Assembly: GCA_937877625.1 (NCBI GenBank)
Contig: CALFJG010000002.1
Coordinates: 1-11,610, forward strand
Reading direction: 5' to 3'
Length of the DNA: 11,610 nucleotides
From: an uncultured Prevotellaceae bacterium
Lineage (GTDB): Bacteria; Bacteroidota; Bacteroidia; Bacteroidales; Bacteroidaceae
Shown: piece after piece, positions 1 to 6,198 of the stretch
Layout: each line of letters starts with the position of its first letter
Numbering within the stretch: position 1 is the stretch's first letter
Translations under genes and position numbers: made by a program
Notes under the pieces: generated by a model
Database searches by the model: none
What the model saw: only the letters and a program-made list of their open reading frames with translations
What the model was told of the DNA's origin: nothing

Positions 1-81
1 CAAACTGCTGTTACTTGGATTACATGACAAGACCAACGCAATTCGGGGATGAACCTTATTTAATTCTAATTCCCAAGCAAC
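1..81. other. Window edge, no gene recognised
   Basis: These 81 bases lie downstream of the minus-strand tRNA nucleotidyltransferase stop codon. They are AT-rich, and I see no open frame, hairpin with a T-run, tRNA or repeat. They may belong to an intergenic spacer that continues outside the window. Confidence 0.5.
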
Positions 82-1518
82 TCAATGTGTTTGTTCTTCT
101 ATCCCCATCGCCTGGGCACAGCGGCGAATATAAGCTAAGGCGGCTTCGTATTCGTTGGGAACGAGTCCGTCGAGGATAGCGTCTTTCAATGCCGTTTTGA
201 GTTGGCCCACAACAGGCGAAGGTTTCAACGCAAATCTGCGCATAATCTCCTCGCCATCGATAGGCGGCTGGAAGTTGCGTATGCGGTCTTTTTCTTCTAT
301 CTCTACCAGCTTGCGGCGTACGAGTTTGAAGTTTGCCAAGAAAGAACGTTTGCGCTGCTCATTCTTACTTGTGATATCGGCTTCGCAAAGCGTCATCAAA
401 TCATCTATGTCGTCGCCCGCCTCAAAAAGCAAGCGTCGCACGGCACTGTCGGTCACCTCCTCATCGGCAATAGCAATGGGGCGCATGTGTAGGTCAACTA
501 GTTTGCGTACATACTTCATACGTCCGTCTAAGGGCAACATCAAACGGCGGAAGATAGGCTCCACCATTTTCGCCCCCACGAAGTTATGATTGTGGAACGT
601 CCACCCCGTGGGTGGCTCCCAGCGTTTGCATCGTGGCTTGCCGATGTCGTGGAGCAGGGCTGCCCAGCGCAGGTAGAGGTTGTCGCTCACGCGAGATACG
701 TTGTCAAGTACTTCCAACGTATGGTAAAAATTATTCTTGTGTGTGCGGCCTTGGCGCACTTCCACCTTGTCCATCACCGAGAGCTCGGGGAGGATGAGTT
801 CCAGCAAGCCGCAGCGGTGCAGGTCAACAAAGCCACGCGAGGGAGTGGGAGCGAGGATTATTTTGTTTAGTTCTTGGATTATACGCTCGCCGCTGATAAT
901 CTTTATCCGCTCACGGTTGCGTGCTAAGGCCTCGAATGTTTCGTCTTCAATGACAAAGCGTAGTTGTGTGGCGAAACGTATGCAGCGCAGCATCCGGAGC
1001 GGGTCGTCGCTAAACGTGATGTCGGGGTCGAGCGGCGTAGCCACTATGCCGTCGCGCAGGTCAAGCAACCCGTCGAAGGGGTCAACCAACTCGCCGAAAC
1101 GTTCAGCGTTGAGACATACAGCCAAGGCGTTGATGGTGAAATCGCGGCGGTTTTGGTCGTCTTCCAGTGTGCCGTCCTCCACAAGGGGTTTGCGGCTCTC
1201 GCGCTGATAACTCTCGCGGCGTGCACCCACAAACTCCACCTCTTGCGCGTGCCACTTCACCTGTGCGGTGCCAAAGTTGCGAAACACGCTGAGATGCGCA
1301 CCCCTGCCCAGACGTTTCGCAAAAGCCTCAGCCATAGCAATGCCGCTGCCCACCACCACCACATCGATATCGCCCGATACACGCTCTAAGAATAGGTCGC
1401 GCACGTAGCCGCCCACCACGTAGCATTCCACGCCGAGTGCATCGGCGGTTGCGGTGAGAGCAGAAAAGACCGGGCTTGTGAGCCTTTGGCACAGTTCTTC
1501 GCGCGTAAGCATTTTCAT
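82..1518 (-). CDS. cca: tRNA nucleotidyltransferase (CCA-adding type) with HD domain
   Basis: Class II nucleotidyltransferase of the poly(A) polymerase/CCA-adding family, expected to build or repair the 3' CCA end of tRNAs from CTP and ATP in the cytoplasm. Seen in the 478-residue protein: the GGYVRD motif at 36-41, the metal-binding DID at 50-52 and a likely third carboxylate at E95. RRDFTINALA follows at 124-133 (second motif of the catalytic head), then the nucleotide-selecting region DDPLRMLRCIRFA at 171-183 and SGERI at 209-213. A C-terminal HD phosphohydrolase domain has H266 and HDIGKP at 290-295. The length suits the HD-containing Bacteroidota form. The frame stays open 14 codons further upstream, but I chose the start at 1518 (MKMLTREEL) because the -7 promoter element lies within the extension. 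A second ATG two codons on (1512) is possible. Full CCA addition rather than only A or CC addition is inferred; no partner gene is seen. Confidence 0.93.
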   Translation of the reverse strand: MKMLTREELCQRLTSPVFSALTATADALGVECYVVGGYVRDLFLERVSGDIDVVVVGSGIAMAEAFAKRLGRGAHLSVFRNFGTAQVKWHAQEVEFVGARRESYQRESRKPLVEDGTLEDDQNRRDFTINALAVCLNAERFGELVDPFDGLLDLRDGIVATPLDPDITFSDDPLRMLRCIRFATQLRFVIEDETFEALARNRERIKIISGERIIQELNKIILAPTPSRGFVDLHRCGLLELILPELSVMDKVEVRQGRTHKNNFYHTLEVLDNVSRVSDNLYLRWAALLHDIGKPRCKRWEPPTGWTFHNHNFVGAKMVEPIFRRLMLPLDGRMKYVRKLVDLHMRPIAIADEEVTDSAVRRLLFEAGDDIDDLMTLCEADITSKNEQRKRSFLANFKLVRRKLVEIEEKDRIRNFQPPIDGEEIMRRFALKPSPVVGQLKTALKDAILDGLVPNEYEAALAYIRRCAQAMGIEEQTH

Positions 1519-1526
1519 AACGACTG

Positions 1527-1534
1527 CAAAGATA
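1527..1534 (-). promoter_or_regulatory. Candidate -7 promoter element of the tRNA nucleotidyltransferase gene
   Basis: The minus strand reads TATCTTTG, an exact match to the Bacteroidota -7 consensus TAnnTTTG. It ends only 8 bases before the ATG at 1518, so the transcript would have almost no 5' leader. No TTG-type -33 element was found at the usual 19-21 base spacing, so the assignment rests on the -7 match and its position. Confidence 0.5.
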
Positions 1535-1650
1535 TAGCTTTTCACGTGCCTAACCATCACTTTTCAACTCCCTTTTGCCTCTTTTGCTTGAATGAAAATC
1601 AAAAAAAACACGCTCTGTAAGCAATTTTTGCATAAGAAAAGCGCGAAACA

Positions 1651-1681
1651 TTTGTTTTTCTGTTTGTAACCACTATCTTTG
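1651..1681 (+). promoter_or_regulatory. rplS promoter (TTTG, 19 bases, TATCTTTG)
   Basis: A -33 element TTTG at 1651-1654 and a -7 element TATCTTTG at 1674-1681 are separated by 19 bases. Both elements and the spacing match the primary sigma factor promoter described for Bacteroides. Transcription should begin near 1688, giving a leader of about 117 bases before the L19 start. The upstream region is A/T-rich, including an eight-base A-run near 1603-1610, which could help a strong ribosomal protein promoter. Confidence 0.75.
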
Positions 1682-1713
1682 CACCCGTTTTCGGCACAAC
1701 CGCTGGCAGACGC

Positions 1714-1776
1714 GCCCGTACAACGTTTAGACTAAGGAGCGCGAAGAGAGTGAACTGCGAATGTTGTGTACGAGGC
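1714..1776 (+). promoter_or_regulatory. Candidate structured mRNA leader of rplS
   Basis: In the leader, GCCCGTACAAC at 1714-1724 can pair with GTTGTGTACGAGGC at 1763-1776. This makes an 11-bp stem interrupted by a two-base and a one-base bulge, closing a loop of about 38 bases. A competing short stem can form between ACTGC (1754-1758) and GCAGT (1775-1779), sharing bases with the long stem. L19 leaders are known in other bacteria as binding sites for autogenous control by ribosomal proteins. That this one works so is inference, and the fold was made by eye without energy calculation. Confidence 0.35.
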
Positions 1777-1804
1777 AGTAACCCAAAAAATCCAAAAGAC
1801 TAAA

Positions 1805-2173
1805 ATGGAAGAATTGCTGAAAATCGCTCAAGAAGCCTTTCCGACCCCTGAACGTGAATTAGATTTCCGCGCAGGCGACACGGTTACCGTGGCCTATCGC
1901 ATTGTGGAGGGCAACAAGGAGCGCGTGCAGCTTTATCGCGGCGTGGTGATTAAAATTTGTGGTCATGGGCTTCAAAAACGTTTCACCGTGCGCAAAATGT
2001 CGGGTACCGTTGGTGTAGAGCGTATTTTCCCGCTCAACAGCCCGGCCATCGAGAGTATTGAAGTGAATAAGTACGGCAAGGTGCGTCGCGCCAAGCTCTA
2101 CTATCTGCGTAACCTTACAGGTAAGAAGGCACGCATCAAAGAGCGTCGTACACCGCGCAAGTCTCATAGTTAA
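1805..2173 (+). CDS. rplS: 50S ribosomal protein L19
   Basis: Ribosomal protein L19 (bL19), a component of the large subunit near the 30S-50S interface. The family core is plain: AGDTVTVAYRI and EGNKERVQLYRGVVIK in the N-terminal half, then KRFTVRKMSGTVGVERIFP, and a basic end with KVRRAKLYYLR and GKKARIKER. The 122 residues are near the usual bacterial length, with a short extra tail (TPRKSHS) past the normal end. The frame is open to a GTG at 1766, but I chose the ATG at 1805. MEELLKIAQEAF matches the usual L19 beginning, and the ATG sits behind an A-rich stretch typical of Bacteroidota initiation sites. The gene is alone in its unit, with a promoter at 1651-1681 and a terminator from 2204; the trmD/rpsP neighbours seen in many other phyla are absent from this side. 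Confidence 0.97.
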   Translation: MEELLKIAQEAFPTPERELDFRAGDTVTVAYRIVEGNKERVQLYRGVVIKICGHGLQKRFTVRKMSGTVGVERIFPLNSPAIESIEVNKYGKVRRAKLYYLRNLTGKKARIKERRTPRKSHS

Positions 2174-2203
2174 TCCAACGGAGCGAACACCAAGAAGCGT
2201 TCC

Positions 2204-2261
2204 GCGAAACGGCTGTTTTCGTTTGTCTCTACGAAAACAGCCGTTTCGCTTTGTTTTTTTT
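2204..2261 (+). terminator. Intrinsic terminator of rplS
   Basis: A perfect 19-bp inverted repeat (2204-2222 with 2231-2249) closes an 8-base loop and is followed by TTTGTTTTTTTT-type sequence at 2250-2261. It lies 31 bases after the L19 stop. The other strand has no T-run after the stem, so it should work only for rplS. Confidence 0.93.
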
Positions 2262-2408
2262 GTATATAAGTCTGTTCTTTGTGATATCCACGAGAGGAGA
2301 CGAATTTTTGCGTTAAGCCAGGAGAGCAACGCGGAGCTTGCTTCAGCTTTGCCTTGGCGAGCAAAAGTCTGTTGAAAACGGGCGTTTGCGGACACCGAAT
2401 TATTTTGT
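2262..2408. other. Convergent intergenic spacer, no gene recognised
   Basis: These 147 bases lie between the rplS terminator and the end of the minus-strand hydrolase gene. A minus-strand frame runs through here, but it also crosses the terminator and part of the hydrolase gene in a different frame and resembles no protein I know. Small imperfect hairpins occur, for example GCGTT/AACGC near 2310-2335. None is followed by a T-run on the minus strand, so no terminator for the hydrolase unit could be named. Confidence 0.5.
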
Positions 2409-3170
2409 TTAGACTTTTATTTGCAAACCGTCGTAGGCCAGGTGAATGTGTGGGGGCAGGATGCGTTCGGCTTCTTCCTGCGTGGGTGCGTCGTGGTTGA
2501 GGTGGATTAGATAGGTGTCGCGCGGTTTCAGGTGTTGGCTTAGGGCGATAGCGTCTTCTATTGTCTGGTGTGTGGGGTGGGGCTTGTAGCGCAGGGCGTT
2601 GACGATGAGTGTTTCCACACCGTTGAGTAGTGCCATACTTTCCTTGCTGATGGTTTTCAGGTCGGTGAGGTAGGCACAATTTCCGATGCGAAAGCCGAGG
2701 ATGGGCAATGTGCCGTGCATCACTTCCACGGGGAGTATCTCTAACTCGTTGATACGAAAGGCAACCCCCGGGCTTATTTCGTGGAGTTCCAAGTGTGGTA
2801 CGGTGGAGGGTGTTTCTTTTGCGAAGCAATAGGGCATTCGTTCGCGCAAGGTACGGAGCGTTCGTGCGTTGCCATAGATTTGCTGAGGCCCAAACACGCC
2901 GTATGGCCTCAGGTCGTCAAGCCCACTGACGTGGTCGTAGTGTTCGTGTGTGAGCAGTACGGCATCAAATGGCTGAAAAGGGAGTTCCAAGGCTTGCGCT
3001 CTGAAGTCGGGTCCACAGTCGATGAGAATATGTGTGCCCGCCGTCGTTTCAAGCAACGCCGATGTACGCAGGCGTTTGTCGCGTGCATCGTTAGAGGTAC
3101 ACACCTCGCAGCCGCACCCGATAACGGGTACGCCGCAACTGGTACCTGTGCCGAGGAAGGTGAGTGTCAT
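2409..3170 (-). CDS. PhnP-like metallo-beta-lactamase-fold hydrolase
   Basis: A 253-residue metallo-beta-lactamase-fold protein resembling PhnP, the phosphodiesterase that opens 5-phosphoribosyl 1,2-cyclic phosphate. Seen: an N-terminal strand LTFLGTGTSCGVP, a cysteine cluster C12, C19, C21 and C24 like the structural zinc site of PhnP, and the metal motif HEHYDH at 75-80. Further likely metal ligands are H152, D170 and H223 (HLNHD), and the end AYDGLQIKV matches the PhnP-type C-terminus. No phosphonate (phn) genes are nearby, so the true substrate is open; a housekeeping cyclic phosphate or related phosphodiester is possible. It is the last gene of the murB-glycosyltransferase run, with 7 bases between it and the preceding stop. 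Family assignment is firm, the substrate is not. Confidence 0.85.
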   Translation of the reverse strand: MTLTFLGTGTSCGVPVIGCGCEVCTSNDARDKRLRTSALLETTAGTHILIDCGPDFRAQALELPFQPFDAVLLTHEHYDHVSGLDDLRPYGVFGPQQIYGNARTLRTLRERMPYCFAKETPSTVPHLELHEISPGVAFRINELEILPVEVMHGTLPILGFRIGNCAYLTDLKTISKESMALLNGVETLIVNALRYKPHPTHQTIEDAIALSQHLKPRDTYLIHLNHDAPTQEEAERILPPHIHLAYDGLQIKV

Positions 3171-3177
3171 AAGGCTT

Positions 3178-3960
3178 CTAAGGCTTTCTGTAGCGCAGTT
3201 TGCGCTTAAAATCTTCGCCGAAGATATTGAGCAGTTTTTTTACGTTGTCCTGAAACCAAAGTGTGGAATAATAAAGGTAGAAGCGAAGTGTTGAACCTCC
3301 GTTTTTGAGAATAAAGCGACGCATCTCGTCTTTCTTGGCTCGCAGCGGAGAGTTCGTTACTCCGCCAATGCGAAACGCTTCTATGTCTGCGTCAACATAC
3401 TTAAACCGCCGGCCTGCATTGTAAAAGCGTGTGAGGAGATCCAAGTCCATAATGAATTTCATCGTCACGTCGTATGTACCCTCCGATTTATAGGCTTCGC
3501 GCGTAATAAATGTGCCACCGTGGCACACGTGTACGATAACGGGGATTTTAGGAATGCGCATTGAGGGTGTCTCGCGCACTTTGAAATTTGTTTCAGCGTT
3601 CCATAGTTGCATACATCCGCGATAAACGTCGGTCTCTCCGTCGTAGGCTTCGGCCACAGCGCTTAGTGCGCCGGGGAGCATAACGTCGTCAGAATTTAGT
3701 ATGCCGATGAGGTCGCCCGTAGCGTGGGCTATGCCTTTGTTGAATGCGTCGCTGATACCTTTGTCTGGCTCGCTGACACACGTATCTATATAGTCTTTGT
3801 ATTCGTCAAGGATTTGTAGCGTGCCATCTGTGCTTCCTCCGTCTATCACTATGAGTTCGAGTTTCGGATAGTCCTGTGTGATAACGCTGTCTAAGGCTTC
3901 AGCGATGGTGCGTGCGCTGTTGTAGCAAATGGTTACGATAGATATTTTGGGCTGTGGCAT
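3178..3960 (-). CDS. Glycosyltransferase family 2 (GT-A fold)
   Basis: A 260-residue inverting glycosyltransferase of family GT2. The N-terminal nucleotide-sugar domain is clear: ISIVTICYN at 6-14, ALDSVITQ, the sugar-nucleotide motif VIDGGSTDGT at 38-47, EPDKGISDAFNKGI at 64-77, and the metal-binding motif NSDD at 89-92. The EPDKGISDA-NKG pattern is typical of WcaA-like enzymes of cell-surface polysaccharide synthesis. No signal peptide or membrane span is seen; the basic C-terminal part (KRKLRYRKP) could lie against the inner membrane. It should add one sugar to a lipid-linked or surface glycan, but donor and acceptor cannot be read from the sequence. It is 12 bases downstream of a second glycosyltransferase and 7 bases upstream of the hydrolase, so the three are probably co-transcribed. 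No other polysaccharide genes (flippase, polymerase, sugar-nucleotide synthesis) are in the window. Confidence 0.9.
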   Translation of the reverse strand: MPQPKISIVTICYNSARTIAEALDSVITQDYPKLELIVIDGGSTDGTLQILDEYKDYIDTCVSEPDKGISDAFNKGIAHATGDLIGILNSDDVMLPGALSAVAEAYDGETDVYRGCMQLWNAETNFKVRETPSMRIPKIPVIVHVCHGGTFITREAYKSEGTYDVTMKFIMDLDLLTRFYNAGRRFKYVDADIEAFRIGGVTNSPLRAKKDEMRRFILKNGGSTLRFYLYYSTLWFQDNVKKLLNIFGEDFKRKLRYRKP

Positions 3961-3972
3961 AGGGTGTGGGCA

Positions 3973-4872
3973 TTAGTATGTTCCGAGTAGCAGGGCTATA
4001 CGAAAAGCTCGCGTCGTCGGCGGATTAGAGGTGGCGAGCCGCTTATCTGTGAGGAGTCTGATACGCTTTAGTGGGTTTGTTTTGGCCGCAAGATAATCTC
4101 TGGTGAGCGATAGGTTCTCCGGAGTCATTTCTCCCGCATAGCCTTGTAGGAGTTCTCGCGCTGTTTTATACCGCTCGTGTTTGCCTTGTAGCACACGCTT
4201 AAAGCGCCGTTTCAGTTCCGTGGTGTGATTTCCTTGTCCCACGACGTTTCCTCCGTGTTGGCGATAGAGTATGTGGCTCTTGGGATCGAAGAAAACGTTC
4301 GCGCCAACGCTGAGGCACACGCTGTATATCCACACGTCGTGCATAAAAAGTGTTGTGGGGGTGTAGGCATTGACGATACTGCGCAGGGCGTTGTTCATCA
4401 CCATCGTGCAACCGCCGATAAACTGATAGACGAGCGACTCTCCGTATGTTAGTAGCGGCGAGATAGGTTTTTGGTGGGGCAGGGGTTGTAGGTTTTCGTT
4501 GACCAGTGTGGTTTGGCAGAAATAGAGGGCGGGTCTTTCGCCACTCTCGGCGAGTTTTGTGGCTGCCGCGGCGAGTTTGTCGGGCAGCCAGTAGTCGTCC
4601 TGGTCGCAAAAGGCATAGTAGTCTGCACGTGAGGCTATCTTAAGCAAACGCATAAAACTGCGCGCCGGGCCAAGTCGCTCGCCGTCGTCGATGATGCGGA
4701 CGTTGGCTCTGGCTTCATACTCGTGAAGTATTTGCAGTGTGCCATCGGTGGAACCGTCGTCGCGCACGGTGAGGCTTACCTCTACATCCTTTTGCGCGAG
4801 CAGGCTGTCAAGTTGCTCCGCGAGGTATTTCTCGCCGTTATAGGTGGATAAGAGAATTTGTATATGGGGCAT
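3973..4872 (-). CDS. Glycosyltransferase family 2, rhamnosyltransferase-like
   Basis: A 299-residue GT2 enzyme. Seen: ILLSTYNGEKYLAEQLDSLLAQ at the start (listed here as the strand ILLSTYNG at 6-13 plus a following helix), the donor motif RDDGSTDGT at 37-45, CDQDDYW at 89-95 as the metal-binding region, and YRQHGGNVVG in the C-terminal half. The CDQDDYW and YRQHG-N combination is characteristic of the RfbF/rhamnosyltransferase-like branch that decorates O-antigen or similar surface glycans; rhamnose as the sugar is only inferred. No membrane span is obvious. It is separated by 66 bases from murB upstream and by 12 bases from the next glycosyltransferase. The two transferases share the local wording DGSTDGTLQIL-EY, but otherwise belong to different GT2 branches, so they probably do not come from a recent tandem duplication. 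Confidence 0.9.
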   Translation of the reverse strand: MPHIQILLSTYNGEKYLAEQLDSLLAQKDVEVSLTVRDDGSTDGTLQILHEYEARANVRIIDDGERLGPARSFMRLLKIASRADYYAFCDQDDYWLPDKLAAAATKLAESGERPALYFCQTTLVNENLQPLPHQKPISPLLTYGESLVYQFIGGCTMVMNNALRSIVNAYTPTTLFMHDVWIYSVCLSVGANVFFDPKSHILYRQHGGNVVGQGNHTTELKRRFKRVLQGKHERYKTARELLQGYAGEMTPENLSLTRDYLAAKTNPLKRIRLLTDKRLATSNPPTTRAFRIALLLGTY

Positions 4873-4938
4873 TGTAGCGGTTTAGTGGTTGTTAGTGTCC
4901 TGCGCCTCGTCCGTCAGCGAAGCATTCTCTGCTTTTCT

Positions 4939-5964
4939 TTACACAAAGATTACCTCCGGCTTTATCTCTATGCCGAACTTCGCTCTCACCTCGGCGGCAA
5001 TAGCCTGGCTCAGCCTTACTATCTCATCGCCTGTAGCACCGCCGTGGTTTACCAGTACGAGGGCTTGCTTATCATATACGCCGGCACGTCCAACGCGTCG
5101 GCCTTTCCAGCCTGCTTGCTCGATAAGCCAAGCGGCGGGTACTTTCACACCGCCGTTGGGTAGCGGATAGTGTGGCACAGCGGGGTATTTGTTCTGCAAC
5201 GCAGCAAACTCGTCTGCTGTGAGTATGGGGTTCATAAAAAACGACCCCGCACTGCCTATCTGCGATGGCTCGGGCAATTTTTTCCTACGTATGTCGATGA
5301 CAATCTGTCGTAGCCTCTCGGCGGTGAGGGCTACCGCAGCATAATCTTCGTGTAGCACCTTGGCCAGCCCGCCATACGCTATCTGCGGCTGAAACTGTGT
5401 GTGCAGGCGAAAATCTACCGCTACCACGATGTATTGTCCTTTCCATTCGGTCTTAAATCGGCTGCTGCGATAGGCGTAGGCCAACTCGTCGTGTGCGAAG
5501 TGGTGTAGGCTTTGGTCGCTGATGCGAACGGCGTGTACCGTTTCTATAAATTGTTCGGCCTCTACGCCGTATGCGCCGATGTTTTGCACCGCAGAGGCAC
5601 CCACCGTGCCGGGGATGAGCGAGAGGTTCTCCAGGCCGTAGTAGCCACTGGCAATACAGTGTGCCACAAACGCGTCCCAGTCTGCACCGCTCTGAGCACG
5701 CACCATCACGCTGCCGTCCTCCGCTTCGTAGGCACTGATTTGTTTCATTTGGCTATGGAGCACCGTGCCGTGATAGTCGCCACGGAACAACAGGTTGCTG
5801 CCCTGACCCACGGCGAGAAGGGGCTCAGCGGGAAATGCCTTGACGAGCTCGCGTAGTATGTGGGTCAACTCATTTATGTCGTGGTATTCGGCCAGACGCG
5901 CGGCGCGAACGTCAAGGCCAAAAGTGTTGAAAGGAAGCAGCGATGCGTTTTCCGTCCAAAGCAT
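4939..5964 (-). CDS. murB: UDP-N-acetylenolpyruvoylglucosamine reductase (MurB, type I)
   Basis: MurB reduces UDP-GlcNAc-enolpyruvate to UDP-MurNAc with NADPH and FAD, the second committed step of peptidoglycan synthesis in the cytoplasm. Seen in 341 residues: NTFG at 13-16, the FAD-binding VGQGSNLL at 52-59, and IPGTVGASAVQNIGAYGVE at 117-135. YRSSRFK follows at 165-171 with the substrate-binding Arg166, then GSAGSFFMNP at 237-246 with the likely proton donor Ser241, and a C-terminal PEV whose Glu337 fits the second catalytic acid. The length and the YR-FK segment place it with the E. coli-like type I enzymes. The ATG follows an A-rich stretch. It is the first gene of a minus-strand run continuing into two glycosyltransferases and the PhnP-like hydrolase. 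Confidence 0.97.
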   Translation of the reverse strand: MLWTENASLLPFNTFGLDVRAARLAEYHDINELTHILRELVKAFPAEPLLAVGQGSNLLFRGDYHGTVLHSQMKQISAYEAEDGSVMVRAQSGADWDAFVAHCIASGYYGLENLSLIPGTVGASAVQNIGAYGVEAEQFIETVHAVRISDQSLHHFAHDELAYAYRSSRFKTEWKGQYIVVAVDFRLHTQFQPQIAYGGLAKVLHEDYAAVALTAERLRQIVIDIRRKKLPEPSQIGSAGSFFMNPILTADEFAALQNKYPAVPHYPLPNGGVKVPAAWLIEQAGWKGRRVGRAGVYDKQALVLVNHGGATGDEIVRLSQAIAAEVRAKFGIEIKPEVIFV

Positions 5965-5991
5965 AGGCGTTTACCTTTTTGTTTTGTCGGG

Positions 5992-6022
5992 CAAAGGTAG
6001 CGCAATCTGCCCGATTAGCCAA
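5992..6022 (-). promoter_or_regulatory. murB promoter
   Basis: On the minus strand TTG (6022-6020) is followed after 20 bases by TACCTTTG (5999-5992), a match to the Bacteroidota -7 element TAnnTTTG. Transcription would start near 5986, giving a leader of about 20 bases. This is the best candidate promoter for the whole murB-glycosyltransferase-hydrolase run, because no comparable element was noticed within it. Confidence 0.65.
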
Positions 6023-6072
6023 TAACAAAGCCAAAATCTGCGTGCCGGCCTCGGTATTTGGTGCGAATGAAT

Positions 6073-6080
6073 TAACTTTG
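6073..6080 (+). promoter_or_regulatory. Candidate -7 promoter element of the TonB-dependent receptor gene
   Basis: TAACTTTG matches TAnnTTTG exactly. No good TTG lies at the normal -33 distance; a TTTG at 6057-6060 is too near (12 bases). Start of transcription would be near 6087, leaving a leader of about 112 bases. I checked that leader for cobalamin riboswitch hallmarks such as GCCACTG and did not find them. Confidence 0.5.
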
Positions 6081-6198
6081 CGTGGCAACGGTTCTTTTCT
6101 GCGATTTGTTTTATAAGCCCAACGCACGTAATAAATCACGACAGCGATTTCAGCACATACCTTACCCTTAAACGTCCAAACGACTCATTATTTATATT

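Noticed and set aside
1761..1781. Six-codon open frame (MLCTRQ) in the rplS leader as a regulatory upstream peptide
   Set aside because: Too short to distinguish from chance, with no repeated regulatory codons and no clear attenuator.
1766..1804. GTG start 13 codons upstream for L19
   Set aside because: The extra residues (YEAVTQKIQKTK) are not part of the L19 family, while the ATG at 1805 gives the normal N-terminus and sits behind an A-rich initiation context; the upstream stretch also forms part of the possible leader hairpin.
1859..2395. 178-codon minus-strand open frame across rplS
   Set aside because: Antisense to a certain ribosomal protein gene and its terminator, with no similarity to any family I recognise.
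2170..2829. 219-codon minus-strand open frame over the rplS terminator and the hydrolase gene
   Set aside because: It overlaps the PhnP-like hydrolase on the same strand in another frame and reads through a perfect terminator hairpin; its composition (Pro, Arg, His, Thr rich) is that of a frame-shifted shadow.
3178..4872. The two glycosyltransferases as a recent tandem duplication
   Set aside because: They share only the common GT2 motif wording; metal-binding motifs (NSDD versus CDQDDYW) and C-terminal halves differ, so they belong to different branches.
6081..6198. Cobalamin riboswitch upstream of the BtuB-like receptor
   Set aside because: Neither the GCCACTG motif nor a B12-box-like sequence is visible in the leader.
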